This document shows, in pieces, positions 1-5,974 of a stretch of 11,506 nucleotides of DNA (position 1 is its first letter; the number at the start of each line of letters is the position of its first letter). Source of the DNA: Gammaproteobacteria bacterium. Lineage in GTDB: Bacteria > Pseudomonadota > Gammaproteobacteria > Pseudomonadales > Azotimanducaceae. The position numbers and the translations under genes were made by a program. Location of the stretch: NCBI GenBank assembly GCA_002715785.1, contig PBAA01000042.1, positions 29,925 through 41,430 of the forward strand, read 5' to 3'. The notes under the pieces were generated by a model, which did no database searches, was not told where the DNA came from, and worked only from the letters and a program-made list of their open reading frames with translations.

Positions 1-1
1 T

Positions 2-691
2 GGATGGAAAACGATCAGTAGAGCACTTCTTGGTCTGATTATCCTCGGCTTCGCTATCTCAGCGACCGGACACGACCTTTCCCAAGCCAATGCCAATTAC
101 GTCCAATCCATCGAAGGCGTGGCGACGGGGGTATTTACCTACCTTGGTGCTAAGCACATGTTTACCGGTATTGATCACATCCTCTTTCTCACTGGAGTGA
201 TGTTTTTTCTTCGACGCGCACGGGATGTCGCAATTTACGCGTCGCTTTTCACGGTCGGGCATAGCATTACGTTGCTTTGCGGGGTGCTTGCCAACTGGAC
301 GGTAAACGCCTCGATCGTCGACGCGATCATCGGGTTTTCGGTCGTCTACAAGGGGTTCGAAAATCTCGGCGGTATCAAACTACTCGGCCGCTGGGGACCT
401 AACACTCGAGTCGCTGTTTTCGTCTTCGGGCTGTTCCACGGGCTCGGGCTTGCGACCAAACTTCAAGGCCTCATGTCAACTGAAAACGGCGGTCTGATCA
501 ATCTCCTTTGCTTCAACATCGGCGTCGAGTTGGGGCAACTCGCTGCGTTAGTCGGCGTGATGGGCGTTCTCATCCTTTGGCGTTTCCGAGCGAGTTTCGA
601 CAGCATGAGTTTTCTCGCCAATAGCGCCTTGATGGCCAGCGGATTTGTGCTGGCCGGTTATCACCTGCTGCAATATTCGGTGCCATCATGA
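2..691 (+). CDS. HupE/UreJ-family membrane protein (5' end outside window)
   Basis: The reading frame is open from the first bases, and 229 residues are visible. The first ~23 residues are a hydrophobic run followed by ATGHDLS, which resembles a signal peptide and cleavage region, so the true start probably lies only a few codons before the window. A GTG at 119 would remove this segment and is less likely. Family hallmarks are HMFTGIDH (visible residues 52-59), FTVGHS (His 87) and FHGLGLA (His 146), each within or beside hydrophobic helices, as in HupE/UreJ_2-type proteins. Relatives are inner-membrane proteins, some linked to nickel or other metal uptake; the substrate cannot be read here and no hydrogenase or urease gene is visible. 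The stop overlaps the next start as ATGA (688-691), which indicates translational coupling. Family assignment is fairly sure; the function is inferred only weakly. Confidence 0.85.
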   Translation, partial: GWKTISRALLGLIILGFAISATGHDLSQANANYVQSIEGVATGVFTYLGAKHMFTGIDHILFLTGVMFFLRRARDVAIYASLFTVGHSITLLCGVLANWTVNASIVDAIIGFSVVYKGFENLGGIKLLGRWGPNTRVAVFVFGLFHGLGLATKLQGLMSTENGGLINLLCFNIGVELGQLAALVGVMGVLILWRFRASFDSMSFLANSALMASGFVLAGYHLLQYSVPS

Positions 692-1245
692 CCTCCAATC
701 CCTCCGCGAAAACCATCGCCATCACTACCGTCGTCTCTGTTTCAATTGCAGTCATCGTCCTGATCGGGGCAGTTCTACCCGCGGAGTTCGGCATCGATCC
801 GCTAGGCTCAGGAAAAAGACTTGGGCTTCTCGATCTATACGTCACCGACATGGCGGCTTCTAATGCAACGGTGCAAACGAACGATTACCTGACCCACGAC
901 ATTGAGATCGCATTGAGTCCATTCGAGTCGATGGAATTCAAATACCACCTCGTATCCGGTGCCGGCATGGTCTACAACTGGGACGCGTCGGGCGAGGTTC
1001 TGTTCGATTTTCATGGCGAAGCCGACGACGCCAAACCAGGAGAGGCAAGTTTTTATGAGAGTGGCCGTAAGCGCCAGTCTTCCGGAACCTTTATTGCTCC
1101 TTTTACCGGCAAGCATGGGTGGTTTTGGGAAAACCGTGGTCCCAAAGTCGTCTCAATACGTTTGAAGTCGGCGGGGCACTACGACCACGGGATTGAGTAC
1201 CGCGATCGGAGTATTCAAGATCACGTGATCGGCACTTCTAAGTAG
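688..1245 (+). CDS. Membrane-anchored periplasmic protein paired with the HupE-like protein
   Basis: This 185-residue protein has a short polar N-terminus, one hydrophobic helix (about residues 10-30) and a soluble C-terminal domain that should lie in the periplasm. The C-terminal domain has alternating hydrophobic strands and ends with SGTFIAPFTGKHGWFWENRG (residues 132-151) followed by VVSIRLKSAGHY. This recalls a small beta-sandwich of the GOLD/emp24 sort, but that is a resemblance, not an assignment. His and Trp residues are frequent (HGWFW, GHYDHG) and could bind metal. The start overlaps the stop of the HupE-like gene by four bases and has no visible Shine-Dalgarno of its own, so it is probably translated by coupling. 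I believe similar 'transmembrane anchor' proteins accompany HupE/UreJ-like genes elsewhere. Function is unknown; an accessory or metal-handling partner is inferred. Confidence 0.75.
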   Translation: MTSNPSAKTIAITTVVSVSIAVIVLIGAVLPAEFGIDPLGSGKRLGLLDLYVTDMAASNATVQTNDYLTHDIEIALSPFESMEFKYHLVSGAGMVYNWDASGEVLFDFHGEADDAKPGEASFYESGRKRQSSGTFIAPFTGKHGWFWENRGPKVVSIRLKSAGHYDHGIEYRDRSIQDHVIGTSK

Positions 1246-1252
1246 GAGCGTG

Positions 1253-1885
1253 TCAAGCGTTTGACTCCGAAGGTGCGGTACCGACGAGAATCCAGAGTGG
1301 ATCGCCCATCGCGGGTGATTGATCGACAAACCTAATCTCTTCAAAGCCAGCCTCGAATAGAAATGCTGACACCAATTCCACCCGTTCTTTCGAAGATAGA
1401 GCTTGAAATGCCGCGATGGCTTTGGTCGGGAAACAGCGGTGGGACATGGCAATCGCTATTTGACCGGCCGGACGCATAATTGAACGCACAGACCGCAACA
1501 CTTGCACTGGGTTAACCAAGTATTGAATCGACACACTAATGAGCACCCGATCAAATGAACCGGGCGTATACGGTAGTTCCGGATCGTGGTTCAAATCGTG
1601 GACCAGGTATTCTGTCAATCTCGGGTTACCGGCTAGTTCTTCTTGGTTCATGCCGAGCCCGGCCACGCGTCCCAGCGCTTGATCCTCGGGTAGATGCGAA
1701 ATCCACGAACTCATGAGATCAAGGACATCAGCTTTCAATGGAACGAATTCCCGATAAAATCGCGTCAATGCTTCGATCGTCTCTGGATCGATATGGGCGA
1801 CGAAGCGCGGAGCCAAATAAAAGTTACCGTCCGGGCTCTCATCGGCTCGGCGGAAGTACTCTTCAGGAAATATATTTTCGTTCAT
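1253..1885 (-). CDS. Class I SAM-dependent methyltransferase-like protein
   Basis: From the ATG at 1885 the protein is 210 residues and begins MNENIFPEEYF. A GTG or ATG further upstream would run deep into the divergent pump gene; an ATG at 1897 (MNRL...) is a possible four-codon extension. The methyltransferase-11-like core is visible: strand 1 is VLDLMSSWISHLP (54-66), followed by YLVHDLNHDPELPYTPGSFD (93-112), strand VLISVSIQYL (114-123) and a post-motif region RSIMRPAGQIAIAMSHRCFP. The glycine-rich GxGxG of motif I is replaced by MSSWISHLP; I recall this substitution from a family of methyltransferase-like proteins, so it need not mean inactivity. The substrate is unknown. It converges on the membrane-anchored protein gene with a 7-bp gap, and its start lies head to head with the MATE gene. 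No strong Shine-Dalgarno is visible. Confidence 0.75.
   Translation of the reverse strand: MNENIFPEEYFRRADESPDGNFYLAPRFVAHIDPETIEALTRFYREFVPLKADVLDLMSSWISHLPEDQALGRVAGLGMNQEELAGNPRLTEYLVHDLNHDPELPYTPGSFDRVLISVSIQYLVNPVQVLRSVRSIMRPAGQIAIAMSHRCFPTKAIAAFQALSSKERVELVSAFLFEAGFEEIRFVDQSPAMGDPLWILVGTAPSESNA
1871..1876 (+). promoter_or_regulatory. Possible -10 element for the MATE gene
   Basis: TATATT matches TATAAT at five of six positions and ends 7 nt before the ATG at 1884, so transcription would start at or next to the start codon. No good -35 hexamer is visible 16-18 bp upstream. It lies inside the methyltransferase coding sequence. Confidence 0.3.
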
Positions 1886-3233
1886 GAGCCGATTCATCAC
1901 TGAAGCCCGCTCGCTCGTCAAGCTGGCCGGGCCCATGGCATTAACCCAGTTTTTCATCATGGCCATGGGATTTTTGGATACCGCCATGGCGGGCCATTAT
2001 TCCGCCACCGATCTCGCTGGGGTCGCGCTTGGCGGGAATATTCTCTGGCCCATTTTCATGCTGACAGCGGGTGTCACCATGGCACTGACCCCAATCACGG
2101 CCCAATTGAGGGGAGCCGATCGAGTACACGAAATTGGAGCTTTGGTGCGACAAGGGATATGGATTGCGCTCGGTGCGTCGCTTGTTACGGTCGTTGTCAT
2201 CACGCAAGCCGGAACCGCCTTCCAATGGATGGCTATCGATCGTGACGCGATTTCCATCGCGGACCAATACCTCGATGCCGCTGCATGGGGAATCCCAACC
2301 GTATTCGTGTATGTCACGCTCAGGTATACGTCTGAAGGCCTCGGACACACAGTGTCACCGATGGTTATTGTCGCGTTCGCACTCGTCGTCAACGCCTTCT
2401 TGAATTACGCGTTCATTTACGGTCGATTCGGCGCACCCGAATTGGGGGGCGTCGGGTGCGGATACGCCACGGCGATCGTCATGTGGTTAGAGCTATTGCT
2501 CATGACGACGCAATTGTTTCGGTCGCACTTTCGCCGAACCGGGGTGACCGCCCGATTCGAATTCCCCAATGTCGCGACGATTGCCGACATCTTCCGTATT
2601 GGCCTACCCATTGGCTTGTCATCATTTGTCTCAATGGCGATTTTTTCTGTCATCGGCTTCATGGTAGGGACCCTCGGTATCGTCCCGTTGGCCGCACACA
2701 GTATCGCCGGGAATATTAATTGGGCGACGTTTGTCATTCCCATGGCAATCGGCGGAGCTGCCAGCATTCGGATTGGATTTATGGTGGGAGCCCACGATTA
2801 CGCCGGCGCTCGTGCAGTGGGCGCGACAGCCATCAAACTCTCCCTCGGTTATGCACTATTAGTGAGTTTGCTACTCATCCTGTTTCGACATGACGTCGTC
2901 GCACTCTACTCACAAGACGCTAACGTCTTGGCGATGGCGGCAGTGCTCATACTCATTATCGCGGTTTACCAAATCGCTGATGCTACGCAGGGTACGGTCG
3001 TGGGCGCGCTGCGGGGCTATAAAGATACCCGTGCACCCATGATCTTTGCCCTGGTTGGCTATTGGTTAATCGCATTACCGCTCGCTGCCTACTTTGGTTT
3101 CGGCGACTATGGCGTGTACGGATTCTGGACCGGTATGGCGATCGGCGTCGCGTTGGTCGCCGCAGCTGGCGGGCTACGACTTATATCGACCAGTCGAAAC
3201 CACGACCGCATCAAGCGGTTTTCGGGTCTTTAA
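1884..3233 (+). CDS. MATE-family multidrug/Na+ or H+ antiporter (NorM-type)
   Basis: The 449-residue product is hydrophobic throughout, with about 12 membrane segments in two similar halves, the usual size for MATE exporters. The N-terminus MSRFITEARSLVKLAGPMAL followed by MGFLDTAMAG (residues 28-37, Asp 32) and DLAGVALG matches the first helix and loop of NorM-like pumps. The second-half counterpart is around GLPIGLSSFVSMAIFSVIGF, and the late AxxxGxxRGYKDTR-like segment (GTVVGALRGYKDTRAP) is also typical. Such proteins sit in the inner membrane and export cationic drugs or metabolites in exchange for Na+ or H+; the substrate cannot be predicted. The ATG at 1884 gives the expected N-terminus. 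No well-spaced Shine-Dalgarno is present: AGGA at 1865-1868 is 15 nt away. The -10-like TATATT at 1871-1876 is discussed separately. Confidence 0.9.
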   Translation: MSRFITEARSLVKLAGPMALTQFFIMAMGFLDTAMAGHYSATDLAGVALGGNILWPIFMLTAGVTMALTPITAQLRGADRVHEIGALVRQGIWIALGASLVTVVVITQAGTAFQWMAIDRDAISIADQYLDAAAWGIPTVFVYVTLRYTSEGLGHTVSPMVIVAFALVVNAFLNYAFIYGRFGAPELGGVGCGYATAIVMWLELLLMTTQLFRSHFRRTGVTARFEFPNVATIADIFRIGLPIGLSSFVSMAIFSVIGFMVGTLGIVPLAAHSIAGNINWATFVIPMAIGGAASIRIGFMVGAHDYAGARAVGATAIKLSLGYALLVSLLLILFRHDVVALYSQDANVLAMAAVLILIIAVYQIADATQGTVVGALRGYKDTRAPMIFALVGYWLIALPLAAYFGFGDYGVYGFWTGMAIGVALVAAAGGLRLISTSRNHDRIKRFSGL

Positions 3234-3274
3234 CGCAACCTACCCGATCATCGACCGAACAATCGAAATACCCC

Positions 3275-3601
3275 TTATCGATCCATGTTCGATGACGGAA
3301 CGTGAACGATCATTCCATCGAGACGATCACTTACCCGCACCTGACAGGTCAAGCGACTGTTGCCACGGCGTTCTGGGACAAACTCCAATATGTCTTTTTC
3401 GTCGGGATCTAAGGGGCCCGATAGAACGAACCAAGATTCTTCCAAATAACAATGGCACGTCGAGCAAGTACAACCTCCGCCACATTGCGCCGTAATACCC
3501 GGCACGCTGTGATCGACAGCACAATCCATCACCGACTCACCGTCCGTTGCTTCAACAACCTGGCGGCTTCCATCGGGCTGCACGAATGTAATCCTTGCCA
3601 C
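3275..3601 (-). CDS. Adrenodoxin-type [2Fe-2S] ferredoxin
   Basis: This 108-residue protein has the cluster ligands of vertebrate-type/bacterial P450 ferredoxins: AQCGGGCTCSTCHCY supplies Cys 40, Cys 46 and Cys 49, and LTCQV supplies Cys 86. The C-terminal S-D-RLDG-IVHVPSS tail also matches the adrenodoxin/putidaredoxin class. Additional cysteines are Cys 27, Cys 44 (common in this class) and Cys 51. It would be a cytosolic one-electron carrier, often for a cytochrome P450, Rieske oxygenase or similar enzyme. No P450 or ferredoxin reductase is in the window, so its partner must be elsewhere. The start is GTG at 3601, which gives the standard MARITFVQPDG N-terminus; no Shine-Dalgarno precedes it. 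It is convergent with the MATE gene (41-bp gap) and divergent from coaE. Confidence 0.92.
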   Translation of the reverse strand: MARITFVQPDGSRQVVEATDGESVMDCAVDHSVPGITAQCGGGCTCSTCHCYLEESWFVLSGPLDPDEKDILEFVPERRGNSRLTCQVRVSDRLDGMIVHVPSSNMDR

Positions 3602-3608
3602 AATCGCG

Positions 3609-3614
3609 ATGCTA
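3609..3614 (-). promoter_or_regulatory. Possible -10 element for the ferredoxin gene
   Basis: On the minus strand the hexamer TAGCAT (4/6 to TATAAT) lies 7 nt before the GTG start. TAGCTA, a poor -35, occurs 17 bp further upstream. There is no Shine-Dalgarno, so a leaderless message is possible. The evidence is weak. Confidence 0.2.
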
Positions 3615-3641
3615 GAGTGGCTACGTCGAAATAGCTATGAT
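3613..3641 (+). promoter_or_regulatory. Candidate promoter of the coaE operon
   Basis: TATGAT at 3636-3641 (5/6 to TATAAT) is preceded, with a 17-bp spacer, by TAGAGT at 3613-3618 (3/6 to TTGACA). Predicted transcription would start near 3648, leaving a short leader that contains the Shine-Dalgarno of coaE. Confidence 0.35.
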
Positions 3642-3653
3642 GCGCGGTTTGCG

Positions 3654-3661
3654 GAAGGGAG
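3654..3661 (+). promoter_or_regulatory. Shine-Dalgarno deciding the TTG start of coaE
   Basis: GAAGGGAG ends 7 nt before the TTG at 3669. An in-frame TAG (3666-3668) lies directly before the TTG, and the nearby upstream ATGs (3637 and 3640) are out of frame, so TTG is the only start compatible with a complete P-loop. Confidence 0.75.
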
Positions 3662-3668
3662 TAGCTAG

Positions 3669-4268
3669 TTGCGAGTCATCGGCCTCACAGGTGGAATTGC
3701 GTCCGGAAAATCCACGGCAGCAAAGCTGTTGGGAGAACTTGGCGCGCAGGTAATCGATGCAGACGTTCTTGGCCACGAAGCGTACAACCCCGGCACATCG
3801 GCATTCCAAGCGGTAGTTCAAGCGTTTGGTGAAGATATCGTTGCTGAAGACGGCAGCATCAATCGTCGCGCTCTCGGCGGTAAAGTTTTCGGTAATGATG
3901 TCGCATTAAAGCGTCTCACCGACATCGTCTGGCCCGAAATACGAAGATTGGCTGAATTGGAGATACACAAAATTCGCGGTGAAAATCCCACTGCCGTGAT
4001 CGTGTTGGAGGCGGCGGTTTTGTTCGAAGCCGGTTGGGAAGACATCGCGGATGAAATCTGGGTCGTCGTCGTCGAGCCTGAGATTGCTATCGAACGAGCG
4101 ATGCAGCGCGATGGCGCCGATCGGTCAGCGATCGAAGCTCGCATCAACAGTCAGCTCAGTAACGAGGAGCGTACCGCCAAAGCACACCTCATCATCGACA
4201 ATTCCGAGGACGAAGAGGCGCTCGTGAGCCGAGTTAAAGCGGCGTGGAAGCACGGGTCGAACGGGTGA
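3669..4268 (+). CDS. coaE: Dephospho-CoA kinase
   Basis: CoaE phosphorylates the 3'-OH of dephospho-CoA with ATP, the last step of CoA synthesis, in the cytosol. The 199-residue product has the usual family length (about 200). It begins MRVIGLTGGIASGKSTAA with Walker A GGIASGKS at residues 8-15, then VIDADVLGHEAY (DAD at 30-32), the EAAVLFEAGW segment (114-123) that corresponds to the family's conserved LLFE loop, and RINSQLSNEERTAKAHLIIDN, which contains the late R..Q....R...A...I.N pattern. The start is TTG, with a good Shine-Dalgarno. The gene heads a likely operon: the PHP gene starts 10 nt after its stop. In many gammaproteobacteria coaE sits with pilD and yacG; that arrangement is absent here. 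Confidence 0.95.
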   Translation: MRVIGLTGGIASGKSTAAKLLGELGAQVIDADVLGHEAYNPGTSAFQAVVQAFGEDIVAEDGSINRRALGGKVFGNDVALKRLTDIVWPEIRRLAELEIHKIRGENPTAVIVLEAAVLFEAGWEDIADEIWVVVVEPEIAIERAMQRDGADRSAIEARINSQLSNEERTAKAHLIIDNSEDEEALVSRVKAAWKHGSNG

Positions 4269-4272
4269 AGGA
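4268..4272 (+). promoter_or_regulatory. Shine-Dalgarno of the PHP gene
   Basis: AAGGA begins on the last base of the coaE stop codon and ends 6 nt before the ATG at 4279. It supports that start and tight coupling to coaE. Confidence 0.7.
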
Positions 4273-4278
4273 ATTAGC

Positions 4279-4908
4279 ATGATCATCGACCTGCACACGC
4301 ACTCCATCAAATCCGACGACGGTCGCGCAAAAGTCCAAAACTACTGTCAGTGGATCAAAACCCGAGACATCCCCATCGACGGTTTCGTCCTGACCGAGCA
4401 TCGGCAGTTTGATTTTGAATCCGATTACTCCTCGCTCGCTAAAGAGTTTGATCTGACCATTTTGAAAGGCGCCGAGGTCGAGACGGAATACGGGCACGTG
4501 CTCGTGTTCGGTGTCACGGAAGCGCTGACCGAGCAGTTCGATTTCTCGAGCATCAGTCTACCTCTGGCCGAGGTCATCGAAAAAAGTGAAGCGTTCGGGG
4601 CGGTTCCAGTGCCGTGCCACCCTGGCAGGCCACGCGTCGGTATGAGCGCTCATCTAGACGAGTACGGTATCCCAAAGGGAGTCCGCATCGTTGAAACGCT
4701 GAATGGGGGCAGTCGAAATAACGAGGACGACATTGCGCAGTCGATGGCCGAACAACAGTCGTACCTTGGCATTGGCGGCAGTGATTCGCATATCGTTAGC
4801 CACGTCGGCCGCTGTGCAACCGAATTCTCGAATCCCGTCCATTCAGAAATGGAACTCGTGGAAGCACTAAATGCGGGCGAGTTCAAAGCCATATCGTTTA
4901 AAACGTAA
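4279..4908 (+). CDS. PHP-domain metal-dependent phosphoesterase
   Basis: This 209-residue protein carries the PHP metal-binding signatures in order: DLHTHS (His 6, His 8), an Asp pair at 13-14, TEH (Glu 40, His 41), GAEVE (Glu 66), YGHVL (His 73), PCHPGRP (His 114) and GGSDSH (Asp 169, His 171). These residues form a di- or trinuclear metal site in PHP phosphoesterases, which hydrolyse phosphomonoesters or phosphodiesters such as nucleotides or histidinol phosphate. There is no polymerase or PolX segment and no signal peptide, so it is a stand-alone cytosolic enzyme of unknown substrate. It lies between coaE and a Nudix hydrolase, both of which act on nucleotide-type substrates; a shared housekeeping or salvage role is only inference. 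Confidence 0.88.
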   Translation: MIIDLHTHSIKSDDGRAKVQNYCQWIKTRDIPIDGFVLTEHRQFDFESDYSSLAKEFDLTILKGAEVETEYGHVLVFGVTEALTEQFDFSSISLPLAEVIEKSEAFGAVPVPCHPGRPRVGMSAHLDEYGIPKGVRIVETLNGGSRNNEDDIAQSMAEQQSYLGIGGSDSHIVSHVGRCATEFSNPVHSEMELVEALNAGEFKAISFKT

Positions 4909-4922
4909 TTGCGGAATTCAAG

Positions 4923-5540
4923 ATGTCGAAGATCAGCTTTTGTCCACGGTGCGCCACGCCACTCACCAGCGTGTTTGACGGTGGCCGCGACCGCCAAGCC
5001 TGCCCTGATGCGGACTGCGGGTTCATCCACTTTGGAGATTTTTCTATAGGTTGCTCGGGCGTGGTACTGCGTGAAGAAGCTGGGGTTAGTAAAGCACTCC
5101 TTATCCAACGCGGCCAGGAACCCTTTGCCGGCACATGGCAATTGCCTGGAGGATATGTCGAAAACGACGAATTACTTTCCTTAGCGGTCGAGCGCGAAAT
5201 CGAAGAAGAAGCCGGCGTTTCCGCTAAAGTGAGCGACGTCGTCGCCTTTCGCCATATGCTGGGCGGTCCGAGTTCTAACGTCTACATGATTTTTCGTCTA
5301 GATTACGTTGCCGGCGAGCCGCGCTACGATGGCGTCGAGACTGCCGATGCCGGTTTTTACTCGCTCGACGACATGGCGACCATGCGCGGGGTTCAAAATA
5401 TTTCCCGATGGGGGATCGAACAAGCCATTCTGACGACCCCCGGTAGCGGACTTACCCTCGATACGACCGGGACCCGAATGCCCCGTTGGCAAGTATTCGG
5501 CCTTGCCGAAACCGATCCTGCCGTTTGGCAACAGCGCTAA
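4923..5540 (+). CDS. Nudix hydrolase with N-terminal zinc ribbon
   Basis: The 205-residue protein starts with a small zinc ribbon (CPRC at 7-10; Cys 27 and Cys 32 in CPDADC) and continues into a Nudix fold. The Nudix box GX5EX7REUXEEXGU is intact at residues 77-99, with G77, E83 and REIEEEAGV. The preceding GTWQLPGG is also typical. Nudix enzymes hydrolyse nucleoside diphosphates linked to another moiety. The Zn-ribbon plus Nudix layout resembles the plant NUDX23 and bacterial NudC-like groups, which act on dinucleotide coenzymes such as FAD or NADH, but I cannot assign a substrate. It starts 14 nt after the PHP stop, with a weak CGGAA upstream, and ends 4 bp from the convergent DUF35 gene. 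It is the third gene of the coaE operon. Confidence 0.9.
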   Translation: MSKISFCPRCATPLTSVFDGGRDRQACPDADCGFIHFGDFSIGCSGVVLREEAGVSKALLIQRGQEPFAGTWQLPGGYVENDELLSLAVEREIEEEAGVSAKVSDVVAFRHMLGGPSSNVYMIFRLDYVAGEPRYDGVETADAGFYSLDDMATMRGVQNISRWGIEQAILTTPGSGLTLDTTGTRMPRWQVFGLAETDPAVWQQR

Positions 5541-5544
5541 AGGT

Positions 5545-5973
5545 TCACTTCGCGAGTTTCTCTAGCGGTCGGAAAAGTGGGATCGCGTACTCGCCGTGTG
5601 GTTCCCATTCAACCCTAACCGCCATACCACAGTGCGCGTCGGTCGACGGATCTTCGATACCGACGACGTTGGACAGCAAACGCGGTCCTTCATCTAGATC
5701 AACCCAAGCGACCACGTACGGGACGTGTTGCCGAAAGAAGGGGTGGTAGCTTTGGCGGACGATGCTGTAACTGTAGACCGTGCCTTTTCCGCTAGCGTCG
5801 TGCCAGGAGAGGTCCTGGCCCAAGCACCCAACGCAATGGCGACGTGGGTGAAAAATAACCGTGTCGCAATCGTTGCACCTCTGAAAACGAAGTTGGCGGT
5901 CCATGGTCCCTTCCCAAAAGGGCGCCGTATCAGACTCTTGGAAGTTGGGCAAAGGCCTTGTCGGTTCTGACAT
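5545..5973 (-). CDS. DUF35 OB-fold/Zn-ribbon protein, thiolase partner
   Basis: From the ATG at 5973 the product is 142 residues (MSEPTRPLP...). It has the DUF35 arrangement: an N-terminal helical stretch (FWEGTMDRQLRFQRC), a rubredoxin-like zinc ribbon (Cys 33, Cys 36, Cys 47, Cys 50) and a C-terminal OB-fold (GTVYSYSIVRQSYHPFF ... YVVAWVDLDEG). Such proteins bind acyl-CoA or form heteromers with thiolase-fold enzymes, as in ChsH2 with Ltp2 in steroid side-chain degradation. The gene starts one base after the thiolase stop and its AGGAGG lies just upstream, so the two are co-translated and probably form a complex. A GTG at 5982 in the same frame would remove the Shine-Dalgarno from its useful position, so I prefer the ATG. 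Confidence 0.92.
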   Translation of the reverse strand: MSEPTRPLPNFQESDTAPFWEGTMDRQLRFQRCNDCDTVIFHPRRHCVGCLGQDLSWHDASGKGTVYSYSIVRQSYHPFFRQHVPYVVAWVDLDEGPRLLSNVVGIEDPSTDAHCGMAVRVEWEPHGEYAIPLFRPLEKLAK

Positions 5974-5974
5974 G

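Noticed and set aside
119..691. GTG at 119 as the start of the HupE-like gene
   Set aside because: The frame is open upstream and encodes a plausible signal segment, so the gene most likely begins before the window.
1941..2767. Several long minus-strand frames inside the MATE gene
   Set aside because: They are antisense shadows of a well-supported 12-helix pump; their composition is proline/threonine-rich without domains.
3234..3274. Bidirectional terminator between the convergent MATE and ferredoxin genes
   Set aside because: No stem of useful length could be found in the 41-bp gap.
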